64,000 nucleotides of DNA from Leptospira barantonii (GTDB lineage: Bacteria; Spirochaetota; Leptospiria; Leptospirales; Leptospiraceae), in the NCBI RefSeq assembly GCF_002811925.1, contig NZ_NPDS01000008.1, forward strand, positions 124,001 to 188,000, read 5' to 3'. This document shows positions 1 to 18,460 of the stretch, piece after piece. The notes under the pieces were generated by a model that was not told the origin of the DNA, did not search any database, and was given only the letters and a program-made list of their open reading frames with translations. Each line of letters opens with the position of its first letter. The stretch's first letter is position 1. A program made the position numbers and the translations under genes.

Positions 1-983
1 ATCCAAGAAATCTGTAGAACATAACGATTGATTTGATCCATTCTCAGAACCGATTCGGAAAAAAGGATCCAAACGAGCGCGACGCCGATAACGATTTCCA
101 GAGAAGAATGAAGTTTTGTTTTCGCCTTTCGAAACAAAGAGTTTAAAAATCTGCAAAACAACGGAAACAAAAACGCAAGAAACGAATATTCGATTTTTTT
201 TAAGTGGAGAATCCTCCAGCCGCTGAAGTATTTCAGCTCGGAAAGCGAAATTTGAAACAACGCGAAAAAGATCAGAAAAAGGGCGAAGTAAAAATTCTCT
301 TCCCATTTCCTTTCTCGAACGGAAAGAAACAAAAAGAAAACTCCCACGAGTAAGAATGAAACGAAAACCAAAAGTCCGCCGATTTCCCCCAGATAAAACC
401 GTTTCCAGACTTCGGAAGAAGAGCCGATTCCAACCGAACCCGATAGAATTCCGAATTCGTAATCGAAGTACGGCTTAACGAACACCAATATTTCATTGTT
501 TACGAATATTCTATTTTTTGAAATTTCATAAATCCGAGTCCGATCATACCCTTGAGGAATTGAGTTTTCGTATTCCGGAAAGAATTCTTCCCGAAGTTTT
601 TCTCCGTTCCAAAATGCGATTCCTCGATCGGAAATTTTTCCCAAGGATAGGCTCAAAGAAGAATCTTCCGGATGTAAAAGTTCGATTCTTTTTCGAAACA
701 GAAGATTTACTTTGCCTCGAAGAGCGGAACCCTTTGTATGAAGATCCACAAACTGCTTGAGATTGGAAGGAATCAAAACCGGCTTCCAGAAAGAGGGATC
801 TAACTCGCGAATTTGTTCGATGTTTAGGTCGGATCGTAAGGTTGTAAAATCCGTGTAGATTTCCCAGGTTCCCGAAAGGTCTTGGAAGTTGGAAGACTGA
901 AATTCTTGCGTCGAAGGTCGAGGATTGGTCCCGCAGTGGAGGGCGACAAGGATGGAAAGTACAAAGAAAGTTTTTGAGAACAA
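1..983 (-). CDS. 7TM membrane sensor protein (jelly-roll + 7TMR-DISM-like), C-terminus outside window
   Basis: Partial gene running off the left edge; about 327 codons are visible with no stop. I chose the TTG at 983 because a strong AGGAGGAG lies about 7 bases upstream. The N-terminus is hydrophobic and ends in VALHC (Cys17), a possible lipobox, though His at -1 is atypical. Residues of about 30-190 read like a galactose-binding-like jelly roll (for example IAFWNGE), followed by several membrane helices starting with GGLLVFVSFLLVGVFF. Known 7TMR-DISM-type sensors carry an effector (SpoIIE phosphatase, kinase or cyclase) after the helices; here that part is beyond the window, so the output is unknown. 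The reading frame holds through the AT-rich first 300 bases. Family assignment is inferred from layout rather than from a decisive motif. Confidence 0.65.
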   Translation of the reverse strand, partial: MFSKTFFVLSILVALHCGTNPRPSTQEFQSSNFQDLSGTWEIYTDFTTLRSDLNIEQIRELDPSFWKPVLIPSNLKQFVDLHTKGSALRGKVNLLFRKRIELLHPEDSSLSLSLGKISDRGIAFWNGEKLREEFFPEYENSIPQGYDRTRIYEISKNRIFVNNEILVFVKPYFDYEFGILSGSVGIGSSSEVWKRFYLGEIGGLLVFVSFLLVGVFFLFLSVRERKWEENFYFALFLIFFALFQISLSELKYFSGWRILHLKKIEYSFLAFLFPLFCRFLNSLFRKAKTKLHSSLEIVIGVALVWILFSESVLRMDQINRYVLQISW

Positions 984-1044
984 TACATTCTCCTCCTAAC
1001 GCGTACGGTTCCGCGCGTCGTCAGAGGAGAATGTTTACGCCGTA

Positions 1045-1078
1045 AAAACTTCGAATCTCGTTTCGAAAATTCGAAGTT

Positions 1079-1080
<2 letters not shown>
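1045..1080 (-). terminator. Intrinsic terminator after fadH
   Basis: A perfect 12-bp inverted repeat (AAAACTTCGAAT and its complement) with a 12-base loop overlaps the fadH stop codon. Read on the minus strand it is followed by a short T run. It separates fadH from the upstream end of the sensor gene that starts at 983, so that gene is probably transcribed from its own promoter. The stem is AT-rich, so its strength is uncertain. Confidence 0.6.
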
Positions 1081-3094
<2,014 letters not shown>

Positions 3095-3503
3095 AACAAA
3101 CCTTTTTATTGGAGAATCTCTCCATTCTACCTTGAAAATCGATCCATATCCGGGCAAGAGAATTATTTAGGGATCGTTACAATGAACGGGCGATTCGTTT
3201 TTGTCTTCCGACTAGGCTTTGTGTGGCTTTTTGGAGACGAATTCTGATTTGATATCCAACAAATTGCCGAACCTTGTTCGTTTGAAGTGGATAGAACGGA
3301 AGAATTCAGTGAAACAAAATACTGGACGTTCGCAGGTTCTTACAGGTTCGTCAGGACTTGTTTGCTTGGCGTGTGGAATCTATGACGCGTGTACGTTCTC
3401 GAATGTTTTACAGACTTCGAGAACGTTATCAGAGGAGCGACAAGTCGCGCGGCATTGGAACCATGGGTTCAAAAAGAATTCAAAATTAGAATATTCTAAA
3501 CTA
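3095..3503. other. 409-bp intergenic region between fadH and leuA
   Basis: No credible gene: the long plus-strand open frame here continues deep into leuA antisense and has no family resemblance. It must contain the fadH promoter on the minus strand, but I see no clear -35/-10 pair. It contains an 11-bp perfect inverted repeat (listed separately) and the 14-bp palindrome TTAGAATATTCTAA at 3485-3498, just after the leuA stop. Confidence 0.5.
3393..3426. repeat. Perfect 11-bp inverted repeat, 12-base loop
   Basis: ACGTTCTCGAA at 3393-3403 and its exact complement at 3416-3426. There is no T run on either side, so it is not a standard intrinsic terminator. It lies about 80 bases past the end of leuA and about 300 bases before the fadH start, so it could be an operator, a 3'-UTR hairpin, or part of a terminator of unusual form. 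Confidence 0.5.
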
Positions 3504-5015
<1,512 letters not shown>

Positions 5016-5104
5016 GTGATTCTCGCAAAAAATTCTTCTTCCAGTTTTTTGAGTTTTACTCTTTAGACAACCAATTAAACGAAGAAGAATCCGCATTCTT
5101 CCCA

Positions 5105-5458
5105 ATGGAATCGGGCCTTTATCCAAACATGATCCAATTTTACGCGGCCAATTTTCAATCCACGGATTGTTCCGTTTCGGCGAATCTTTACAAAGAACTT
5201 TTCGGTCTGGAAATTCAAAGCAGTTCCCAAAACCATTCCGAACTTTCCCAGGCCAATCGGGGAATTTTAATCTTCAGTAAAGAATCTAAAAAATGCCCGG
5301 TCAGTCCCGGAACTCTTACGTTTCGAATTTCTAAGGGAGAATGGGAATCTTTGAAAACCGATTTGCTTTCCAGGGGATTTTCCCTGGAGGTTCAAGATTT
5401 TCAATATGCTTCCGTTTTCGATCCTTGGAAGAATCGAATCTGGTTTTATTTCGAGTGA
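5105..5458 (+). CDS. VOC (glyoxalase/bleomycin-resistance fold) family protein
   Basis: A small protein of 117 aa if the ATG at 5105 is used, or 109 aa from the ATG at 5129, which gives a typical VOC beginning (MIQFYAANFQ). Neither has a strong ribosome-binding site. The pattern is one pair of beta-alpha-beta-beta-beta modules: FYAANFQ... LYKELFGLEI at the start and the characteristic DPWKNRIWFY at the end, where VOC proteins have DPxGN. Metal-ligand His/Glu residues are not obvious, so catalysis is doubtful; many VOC proteins are binding proteins. It is divergent from leuA and convergent with the transporter at 5544. The substrate is unknown. Confidence 0.7.
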   Translation: MESGLYPNMIQFYAANFQSTDCSVSANLYKELFGLEIQSSSQNHSELSQANRGILIFSKESKKCPVSPGTLTFRISKGEWESLKTDLLSRGFSLEVQDFQYASVFDPWKNRIWFYFE

Positions 5459-5543
5459 GTTGAAACTCGTTCGCTCTTGCCGTTTGATGAATGGATCGTG
5501 TGAGGCGCTTTATTCGTCTTCGCCGAGGATCTACGCGAACATT

Positions 5544-6251
5544 TCAGCCAGGAGAAAGCGGTTCCGTATCGGATCGTCCATCCTTCATTGCGGATTCGAT
5601 CATGGTTTCCGCTTCTTCACCCAAATACCAATCGATCGCTTTGTGCGCTCCGTAGATCAGAGGAGTGATCGCGATGGCAACCCCGCATTTGTAGATAAAG
5701 TTGTTCGTCGAAATTTGATTCAGTTCCTGCCAGCTGAGATTTCCGCCACCCAGGGCTATATAAATGACAACAAAAGAATCTACGAGTTGTGAAACGATCG
5801 TAGATCCTGTCGCACGCAACCAGATATATTTGTTCTTGGTTTTAACTCGTAAAAAGTGAAAGATCTGGATATCGATCAACTGCCCGATCAAATACGCCAC
5901 GATCGAACCCACGATCACCTTTCCGGAGTTTCCAAAAACCACGTTGAAGGAATGATCGTCTACGGGAGAATTCTTCGCCGCAGGAATGGACATGTCCAAC
6001 ATCAGAAGAAAGTAGGCAACAAAGATCATTACCATTCCCACGAGGGTGGTAAAACGAACTCCCTTTCTACCATAGTACTCGTTCAGTAAGTCCGTTACGA
6101 TAAACGTGACCGGAAACGGAATCACACCCATCGTAAGAGTGAAACCGAAAGAGACAAAAAGTTTAGAACCTGTCACTTCGGCGAGAATCAAGAAAGTAAG
6201 AAAGAATGCGTTTAAGGTGATAAATAATTTCAGAGATTTGGAAAGAGGCAT
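5544..6251 (-). CDS. Queuosine precursor transporter (YhhQ/DUF165 family)
   Basis: Inner-membrane protein of 235 aa with about six hydrophobic helices, matching the YhhQ (QPTR) family, which takes up queuosine precursors (preQ0/preQ1) for tRNA modification. Recognisable segments are LAEVTGSKLF, PFPVTFIVTDLLNEYYG, and SQLVDSFVVIYIAL, all family hallmarks. I use the ATG at 6251; an in-frame TTG at 6287 would add 12 residues, with no better ribosome-binding site (a GAGGGGTGAG lies about 15 bases before the ATG). The C-terminal tail (EEAETMIESAM onward) is hydrophilic. It is convergent with the VOC gene and divergent from the GH18 gene. Confidence 0.85.
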   Translation of the reverse strand: MPLSKSLKLFITLNAFFLTFLILAEVTGSKLFVSFGFTLTMGVIPFPVTFIVTDLLNEYYGRKGVRFTTLVGMVMIFVAYFLLMLDMSIPAAKNSPVDDHSFNVVFGNSGKVIVGSIVAYLIGQLIDIQIFHFLRVKTKNKYIWLRATGSTIVSQLVDSFVVIYIALGGGNLSWQELNQISTNNFIYKCGVAIAITPLIYGAHKAIDWYLGEEAETMIESAMKDGRSDTEPLSPG

Positions 6252-6413
6252 AAGCAGTTTTTTTCGCTCACCCCTCGAATTCGTCAACTTGTAAAAAGAA
6301 CCATTTGACAGTCTCTACCCCTGTAAATCTCTGGAAGTGGATCCCAAAATCATCGAGTTAGGAAACTTCTTTATTTTCTTACGTTTCGATTCGATAATTA
6401 GACAGTAACACCG

Positions 6414-8051
6414 ATGGCACACGAACAAGAAGACAAACACAATATCCCCGAAGGTTTGATAAAACCCGTTCCTTTTCAGAAAGTTTCCGAACCTAAGAAT
6501 AAGTTCTTATTCTATTCCTTAACTTGGTTTTTATTATCCGCACTTTCCTTTTCCTTAGGGATCAACCTTCTCAAAAAGGGAGATTCCAATCCTACGGGGG
6601 AAAACGTTCGTACGAGTTCCGTCGGGATCATGGACGGAATCAAAAATCTATTCTTCATCGATAAAACGGACGGAAGCGCAAAGCCGGACGATTCCGCTTC
6701 CAAAGCGGAAGATTCTTCCCAAGAATCCAAATCGAGTTTCTTTTCTTTCGGCGGAGATATGCCTGAAGCAACGCTTCTTCCGAAAGCGGACGACAACACA
6801 ACGTTCCGCGCGTCTACTTGGTTTTCCGATTACGAAGCGATGAAAAAAACGGTTCATCTCTACAACGAGATTCATCCGTTCATCTACGGAATGAAGGGAA
6901 GAGATACGAACAACGGAGATCTTTATTCCAGCTGGGGAAGCACTCAAAAACACGAACGTGTCGCCGAACTTCGCAAACTCAATCCGAACGTAAAGATCAT
7001 TCCTACGATTTTTCGCTGGGAAAATAAATACGAAAAAATCTCAGAGAACATCGGGATGAACGGTCGCAACGATATTCGCGATCGTCACATGGCGAACATT
7101 CTTCATGAAGTCGATACTTACGGTTACGACGGGATCGACATCGACTACGAAGGAATGAGTTGCGAGAAAAAAGAGAAGTTCGAAGAGTTCATCGTCATTC
7201 TTTCCAAAGAAATTCACAAACGCGGTAAAATTCTTTCCGTTGCGGTTCACCCAAAAACTCCCGCTAAAAAAGAAACGATGAAAGCCTGCAAGGGTTTGAA
7301 AGAAAAGATCAAGATGGATTACGCGGAAAACTGGAGAGGGCCTATGACGCACGACTACGCCTTCCTCGCAAAATACGCGGATCGCATTAAGATTATGGCA
7401 TATGAATTGCATCCTCGTAAATACAGAAACCCGGGACCGGGACCGCAGGCTCCGAACATCTGGATCAAAAGTATCATCGAATATGCGAAAGCGAGAGTTC
7501 CTTCCCGTCAACTTTATATGGCGATTCCTACTTACGGATACGATTGGGCTTTGAATTGTAACGCGAAGATCAAGTCCGTTTATTATCAGGACGCGGTTCG
7601 TAAAAAGGATTTGGGAATTCACAGACAACCGACTAACATCGATCAGATTCTTGCGAATACGAAAGGTTCCGATTCTTGGACCAATCTTTCCAAGTTCTCC
7701 TGGGTTCACACCGGAAAAACATACGAAGATCCGAGCATCTGGTATAAATCGGAAGGTTGCGACCGCGTTGCGTTTTATATGAACCGCAAAGCCTTCGAAG
7801 ATAAAATGAGCCTTTTGAGAAAATACGATCTCGGCGGTTTTTCATTCTGGCAGTTGATCAGCGACAACGATCCGGGAATCAACGATTATCTAGAATTATT
7901 AGTTTCTAATAAACTTCCACCTGTGGAAAAAATAAAAGAGCCAGTAAAAGATCCGAATGCTCCGGCGCCGGAAACTCAACAATCGGCTCCCGAAGAAGCG
8001 AAGGCGGATCGCCAACATCATTCGGAGAAACTTGCCAGAAAACAAGGTTAA
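6414..8051 (+). CDS. Membrane-anchored glycoside hydrolase family 18 protein
   Basis: A 545-aa protein with one N-terminal membrane segment (about 31-52), a low-complexity Ser/Asp-rich linker (about 53-120), and a GH18 TIM barrel (about 130-500). The catalytic motif DxxDxDxE is intact as YDGIDIDYEG, putting the acid/base Glu at residue 246. The barrel resembles the YaaH/chitinase-like branch, which acts on N-acetylglucosamine-containing polymers including peptidoglycan or chitin; the real substrate here is unknown. The single anchor places the enzyme on the periplasmic side of the inner membrane. The C-terminal 40 residues are polar. The next gene starts inside its 3' end, suggesting cotranscription. 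Confidence 0.85.
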   Translation: MAHEQEDKHNIPEGLIKPVPFQKVSEPKNKFLFYSLTWFLLSALSFSLGINLLKKGDSNPTGENVRTSSVGIMDGIKNLFFIDKTDGSAKPDDSASKAEDSSQESKSSFFSFGGDMPEATLLPKADDNTTFRASTWFSDYEAMKKTVHLYNEIHPFIYGMKGRDTNNGDLYSSWGSTQKHERVAELRKLNPNVKIIPTIFRWENKYEKISENIGMNGRNDIRDRHMANILHEVDTYGYDGIDIDYEGMSCEKKEKFEEFIVILSKEIHKRGKILSVAVHPKTPAKKETMKACKGLKEKIKMDYAENWRGPMTHDYAFLAKYADRIKIMAYELHPRKYRNPGPGPQAPNIWIKSIIEYAKARVPSRQLYMAIPTYGYDWALNCNAKIKSVYYQDAVRKKDLGIHRQPTNIDQILANTKGSDSWTNLSKFSWVHTGKTYEDPSIWYKSEGCDRVAFYMNRKAFEDKMSLLRKYDLGGFSFWQLISDNDPGINDYLELLVSNKLPPVEKIKEPVKDPNAPAPETQQSAPEEAKADRQHHSEKLARKQG

Positions 8052-9036
8052 CACACTCGTTACCGACTCTCCTCAAGAAGCGGCGAAAATTCTGCTTCGA
8101 GGAGGGCTTGTCGTTTTTCCTACAGAAACCGTCTACGGAATCGGAGCCTCCGCCTTCGATCACAAAGCTTGCAGAAGAATCTACGAAGTTAAGAATCGCC
8201 CGTCCGACAATCCTCTCATCCTTCACGTTGAAAATCTTTCTTCTCTGAGAATTTGCGGCGAAGTAAACAAAGAGGGCGAACTTGTGTTTCAGAAATTTTC
8301 TCCGGGACCGATCACCGGAATTTTTCCGAAACGCAATCGGGATCTTTTTACCGCCGATTTGAATACGGTTGCGGTTCGAATTCCTTCCAATCCTACCGCG
8401 AGGGAGTTTTTGGAATCTTGCGGAGTTCCGGTCGCGGCTCCTTCCGCCAATCTTTCCGGAAAACCGTCCTTAACAAAAATGGAATATGTTTTGGATGAAT
8501 TCAAAGGTAAGGTGGATTGTATTCTTACGGGTGTGGAACCCAAGATCGGAATCGAATCCACGGTGATCGACTTTACTTCCGATGTTCCGATTCTTCTTCG
8601 TCCGGGTTTTGTAGATCGAAATCAACTTTTGGAAATTCTTCCCGATTTAAAGGGACTTGAATCCTTTAGCGGATTCGGCGAAAACACAAAATCCGATGTT
8701 TCGAAATCGAAGAACATAACTGATTCGACTTCTATGTATGTTGCCCCGATCAGCCCGGGACTCAAATACAGACACTACGCTCCTCAGTGCAAAGTCGTAT
8801 TAAAGGATTCGTTAAACGGAATTCCAAAAGAATACGCTCAGATCGGTTTTGAGATAGAATCCGAGTCCGCGTATTCCGTCCTCGTTTCAAACAACGAGGA
8901 ATACATGAAATCCATCTATTCGTTTTTTGTGGAATGTGATCGGAAAAATATCGCTGAGGCCTGGTGTCAAATTCCTAAGGACGAAAACGGAAAAGAGGCG
9001 CTCCTCAATCGAATTGTAAAAGCCGCCTCTAAGTAA
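8032..9036 (+). CDS. L-threonylcarbamoyladenylate synthase, Sua5/YrdC family
   Basis: Makes threonylcarbamoyl-AMP from threonine, bicarbonate and ATP for the t6A37 modification of ANN-decoding tRNAs. The protein is 334 aa: a YrdC domain (about 10-200) with GGLVVFPTETVYGIG, NRPSDNPLILHV, VAVRIPSNP and APSANLSG, then a linker and a C-terminal Sua5 domain starting near RHYAPQC. That makes it a two-domain Sua5, not a short TsaC. The usual PGPLT segment reads PGPITGIFPKR, a mild deviation. I chose the TTG at 8032 because GGAG lies 4-5 bases upstream; an open frame without a plausible start extends to 7957. It overlaps the end of the GH18 gene by 20 bases, so translation may be coupled. Confidence 0.9.
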   Translation: MPENKVNTLVTDSPQEAAKILLRGGLVVFPTETVYGIGASAFDHKACRRIYEVKNRPSDNPLILHVENLSSLRICGEVNKEGELVFQKFSPGPITGIFPKRNRDLFTADLNTVAVRIPSNPTAREFLESCGVPVAAPSANLSGKPSLTKMEYVLDEFKGKVDCILTGVEPKIGIESTVIDFTSDVPILLRPGFVDRNQLLEILPDLKGLESFSGFGENTKSDVSKSKNITDSTSMYVAPISPGLKYRHYAPQCKVVLKDSLNGIPKEYAQIGFEIESESAYSVLVSNNEEYMKSIYSFFVECDRKNIAEAWCQIPKDENGKEALLNRIVKAASK

Positions 9037-9043
9037 AAATTCT

Positions 9044-10798
9044 TTATCCTTGTTTCCAAAACGGAGATTGAAGTATAAATTCCGCTTCCGCAAATCGAAA
9101 CTTCTTACGAAGCGGGTCCGCGATTTCGGCTGACGCGGATCGAATCTCTTCCGAAAAAACGGAAGCTAAATCTGTACCGAGTCGATTTGATAAAAATCCG
9201 GGTCGTAAAGACTTTAGAAAACTTTGAAACGTAAATAGAGTAGGCAAGTATCGAAGTTGAACCTTTTCGGTTTTTAATTCCTGTTTGATGTCTTCCAGCA
9301 TTCCTAAAAAGTCGGTGATCGAATCGATCATCTTGTCTTTTAAAAATTGGCTCGAAGTAAAAACTCTTCCCTGACCGAATCGTTTGTCCAATGTGTTGAC
9401 CTCGATCTTACGCGCATCGGAAACCCGTTTGTAAAAAAGTCCTTCGGAATCCTGGATTTCCTGTTCCATCAATTTTTTCGATTCCGGATGGATCGGTCCG
9501 TACTCGGATAAGATATCCCTGTATTTGTAAAAGCCGACTCGGTCCTTCGTTACACCGAGTTTGGTGTAGAGATTTTTCATATCCAAACGAAGGGAAATAC
9601 TTCCGATGCTTCCCACGATTCCATAGGGAGAAGCGTAGATCTTGGAAGCTCCACAGGAAAGATAATATCCTCCGCTTGCGGAAACGTTTTGAACATACGC
9701 ATAAACCGGTTTTTTCTTTTGTAACTTTCGGATTTCCTGATAGAGAAGTTCGGAAACGAACGCGGAACCGCCGGGAGAATCCACTTCCAAAACCACGGCC
9801 TTCACGGAAGGTTCGTCTCTGAGTTCTTTCAGCGCGGATTTTACGGAATGATAGGAGATCCCATCGGTTTTACCTTCTCCTTTTCCGATCGTATCGTGAT
9901 GAATGTTTCCTTTCAAAGGAAGAACGGCGACGATGGGTTCTCTTCCCGGAAGAAGTTTAAAATTTCTTAATTTAGCAAAACGGTATAAAGATGAAAAACT
10001 CAATTCTTTTGTGATCGGCTTTAGATCCTTCTCGTCGTTTTCGTAATGAGCGTATAGAAAATTCTCCCTAAAATCCTCTTCGTGCAAAAAACCCGTGATG
10101 AATTTTCTTTCCTTCAACGTTTTCGCGGATAAAAAAGGTTCCGCAAAATTTTTGAGCCCAAAGCCCGTATAACGTTTGAACAGGGATTCCAAGTCGTCCG
10201 TCATTTGTTTGAGTAGCGCGTTTAAATTCTCCCTTGCCTTGGGTGAAAAGCCGTCTCTTTGAAACGATTCCCCAAAGGATTTATAAGGTCCGCTTTGAAA
10301 GGTTTCCACCTTCACTCCCCATTTTTTTCCAGCGTTTCCAAAAAAGAAAGATTCCGCAGAAGGCAGAACGGGAAAAAATTCGGAAGCTTCCGAACTCAAA
10401 CGTTGGTCGCAAACACCGAGTAAGAATAAGGATTTCAGTCCGCCCGTCAGAGCGAAGCCGTCGAGTTTTACTCCGGATTCTTTGAGAATCTGCAATCGTT
10501 CCGCGATGCTCAACGTTTCTCCGAAACCGTACTCGGGTTGTTGGATCAGAATCGAAATTTTTTCAAGATTCGGAATCTGAGAAAGGAGTTTGAGTTCGAG
10601 TAAAAAATCCGTGAAAAAAACATCGTCGTCCTTGGACGAAAGAAGTCTCATAAAGAAAGATTTGCGGTAGTTCGAAAACTCGGACGGAATTTCCAAGAAA
10701 TAGTGATTGCCTCGAAAAAATCGAAATCGAAACCAACGGATGCTGTGAAAGATCAGACGAAACGGATACGATAGGATTTTGATAAGATTTCGAAACAT
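9044..10798 (-). CDS. sppA: Signal peptide peptidase SppA (S49 family, long two-domain form)
   Basis: Membrane-bound serine-lysine protease degrading cleaved signal peptides. It has 584 aa, close to the E. coli 67-kDa form with two tandem S49 domains. The dyad is visible: Lys173 in GPYKSFGE of the N-terminal domain and Ser375 in NVSASGGYY of the C-terminal domain, the latter preceded by the substrate-strand motif LEVDSPGGSA. The N-terminus is basic and hydrophobic (residues 1-30) but not a clean membrane helix, so anchoring is inferred from the family. It is divergent from uvrA (109 bp between starts) and convergent with the Sua5 gene, only 7 bp apart. No strong ribosome-binding site is seen. 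Confidence 0.88.
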   Translation of the reverse strand: MFRNLIKILSYPFRLIFHSIRWFRFRFFRGNHYFLEIPSEFSNYRKSFFMRLLSSKDDDVFFTDFLLELKLLSQIPNLEKISILIQQPEYGFGETLSIAERLQILKESGVKLDGFALTGGLKSLFLLGVCDQRLSSEASEFFPVLPSAESFFFGNAGKKWGVKVETFQSGPYKSFGESFQRDGFSPKARENLNALLKQMTDDLESLFKRYTGFGLKNFAEPFLSAKTLKERKFITGFLHEEDFRENFLYAHYENDEKDLKPITKELSFSSLYRFAKLRNFKLLPGREPIVAVLPLKGNIHHDTIGKGEGKTDGISYHSVKSALKELRDEPSVKAVVLEVDSPGGSAFVSELLYQEIRKLQKKKPVYAYVQNVSASGGYYLSCGASKIYASPYGIVGSIGSISLRLDMKNLYTKLGVTKDRVGFYKYRDILSEYGPIHPESKKLMEQEIQDSEGLFYKRVSDARKIEVNTLDKRFGQGRVFTSSQFLKDKMIDSITDFLGMLEDIKQELKTEKVQLRYLPTLFTFQSFLKSLRPGFLSNRLGTDLASVFSEEIRSASAEIADPLRKKFRFAEAEFILQSPFWKQG

Positions 10799-10893
10799 TG
10801 CGCCAGTTTAAGGACCGGATTCCTTCTGAAAAAGAAGAATTTCATTTAGGAAAAAAGTTTTCAGATTTTAGTACGCCATAAATCCTAAAAAGT

Positions 10894-13750
<2,857 letters not shown>

Positions 13751-13754
<4 letters not shown>

Positions 13755-14803
13755 GTCTGAAGGAATTCTTAACTTCCGTTCCCAAGGAAGAATTCAGAAG
13801 CGTATTTAAAAACGCACTTCCGTATTTGGTGGAAGAGGGTTACTTTCAAGCCATCGCCGGAGGCTCGTTCGAAGAGTTTCATAAAAAAATCTATCAACTC
13901 GGTTCCTATCCGAGAGGAATCGGACTCGGAATCGCGATTATGGCTCAGACGAACGTCGCGGGAAAAATTTTAAAATTCGTTTCCGAAGGTTTCGTAAACG
14001 AAAGAGAAAACAATCCGATTCCGAATAAAAAAGAAGCGATTGAAATCGGTTCCCAACTCTTGGCCGAAGTCGCTTCCGGAAAAAATATCGTTTCGATGGG
14101 CGTCAGCGAATCCGGTTGGAAGGGAAGAATCTCGAACATCCGCACGAGTTACAAAATCGAAAACGATCGTATCATCCTGGATCTTTCCAAATCCTTTTTG
14201 ACGAACGGAGCGAATTGTAACGGATTTTTAGTCGTGGCAAAGTCTCCGCAAGAGACATTCGACGTGATCTATTTGGATCGAAACGTTCCAGGATTGGAGA
14301 TAGAAATTTTCGATCTGGACTACGCAAAAGAAGCCACTCATTGCAGGTTAAAAGGCGAATCCATTTCTCTTCCGTCGAAGAATCTGATCTTTTTGAATTA
14401 TCACGGTTGGGCTCCCGAAATCCATCTTTCCGAAATGTTGTCGGCCTCCGCTCTTTTTTGCGGTTACGTGGAGCTCATTCTAAAAACCCTTTTGCGCGAG
14501 AAAAAGGACTCCATGGACTCGAGAATCGTCGGAAACATATTAGACATTCAGCAATTATTATATTCTAAAATACTGGAACTTTCGCGAAGAAAGGACACCG
14601 ATCCAGATTTTAGAATCGACGAAAATCATCCCTACGGTTACGAAACCGCCCTAGATTTGATTTATTCTTGGCTTACGGATTTGGTGAGCGGAGTGGAATT
14701 ATCGAATCTATTTCCGGATATCGGTTTGTTTTATTCGATTCATCCCGGCAAAACCCCAATCTATCAAAAGAATATTCTAAGAAAGATTCGATCTTTGCGC
14801 TGA
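13751..14803 (+). CDS. Acyl-CoA dehydrogenase-like protein
   Basis: A 350-aa protein whose layout follows the acyl-CoA dehydrogenase fold: an alpha-helical N-terminal part with [16 protein letters not shown], a middle beta region where [13 protein letters not shown]...[15 protein letters not shown] corresponds to the family's 'TEPxxGSD...GxKxFITNG' flavin-contact stretch, and a helical C-terminal part. The C-terminus is short and lacks an obvious catalytic-Glu motif, so it may be a divergent or non-dehydrogenating flavoprotein. It overlaps uvrA by four bases (ATGA), implying translational coupling. The functional link to repair is unclear; an AidB-like role is conceivable but unsupported. Its stop codon lies inside a short tandem repeat. 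Confidence 0.65.
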
Positions 14804-14844
14804 TCGCTGATCGCTGATCCGAAACGAAACGAAACGAAACGAAA
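14799..14844. repeat. Two adjacent short tandem repeats (7-bp x3, 5-bp x5)
   Basis: Three copies of GCTGATC (14799-14819) followed directly by five copies of CGAAA (14820-14844), between two convergent genes. The first repeat contains the stop codon (14801-14803) of the dehydrogenase-like gene. The second ends 5 bases before the CDF stop. Such arrays change copy number by slippage and could serve as typing markers. Gains or losses here would not alter either protein, except at the very last codon region. Confidence 0.85.
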
Positions 14845-14849
14845 ATTTT

Positions 14850-16837
<1,988 letters not shown>

Positions 16838-16983
16838 CTTGGTTGCACCTTCTTTCTACGATTGAGCAGTGTACGACCGGGTCAAATGAAAAACTCCTTT
16901 TTTATGCCTCGTCTGGAAATTCATTGATCGGTCTGTCAAGTTTTCAATCCTGTTCTCTGGAACCATTTCTTGGGGAGAATTTT

Positions 16984-18375
<1,392 letters not shown>

Positions 18376-18460
18376 TATGCTAAAAGAAAAATAATACGGG
18401 CGGGTTCCCGTTCGAGTTAAAGTTTTTACCAAGAAATCAGTTTCGGAGAATCAAAAATCA

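Noticed and set aside
3485..3498. 14-bp palindrome TTAGAATATTCTAA after leuA
   Set aside because: Similar AT-rich runs occur elsewhere in coding DNA (for example near 14773), so by itself it is weak evidence of a site.
7041..7709. 222-aa minus-strand open frame inside the GH18 gene
   Set aside because: Shadow of the GH18 barrel, whose catalytic motif lies on the other strand.
16838..16983. Possible Mg2+ riboswitch before mgtE
   Set aside because: The 145-bp leader lacks the conserved M-box elements and has no clear terminator/antiterminator pair.
18398..18413. ACGGG/CCCGT hairpin after mgtE as a terminator
   Set aside because: Five base pairs with T run too far downstream; not convincing.
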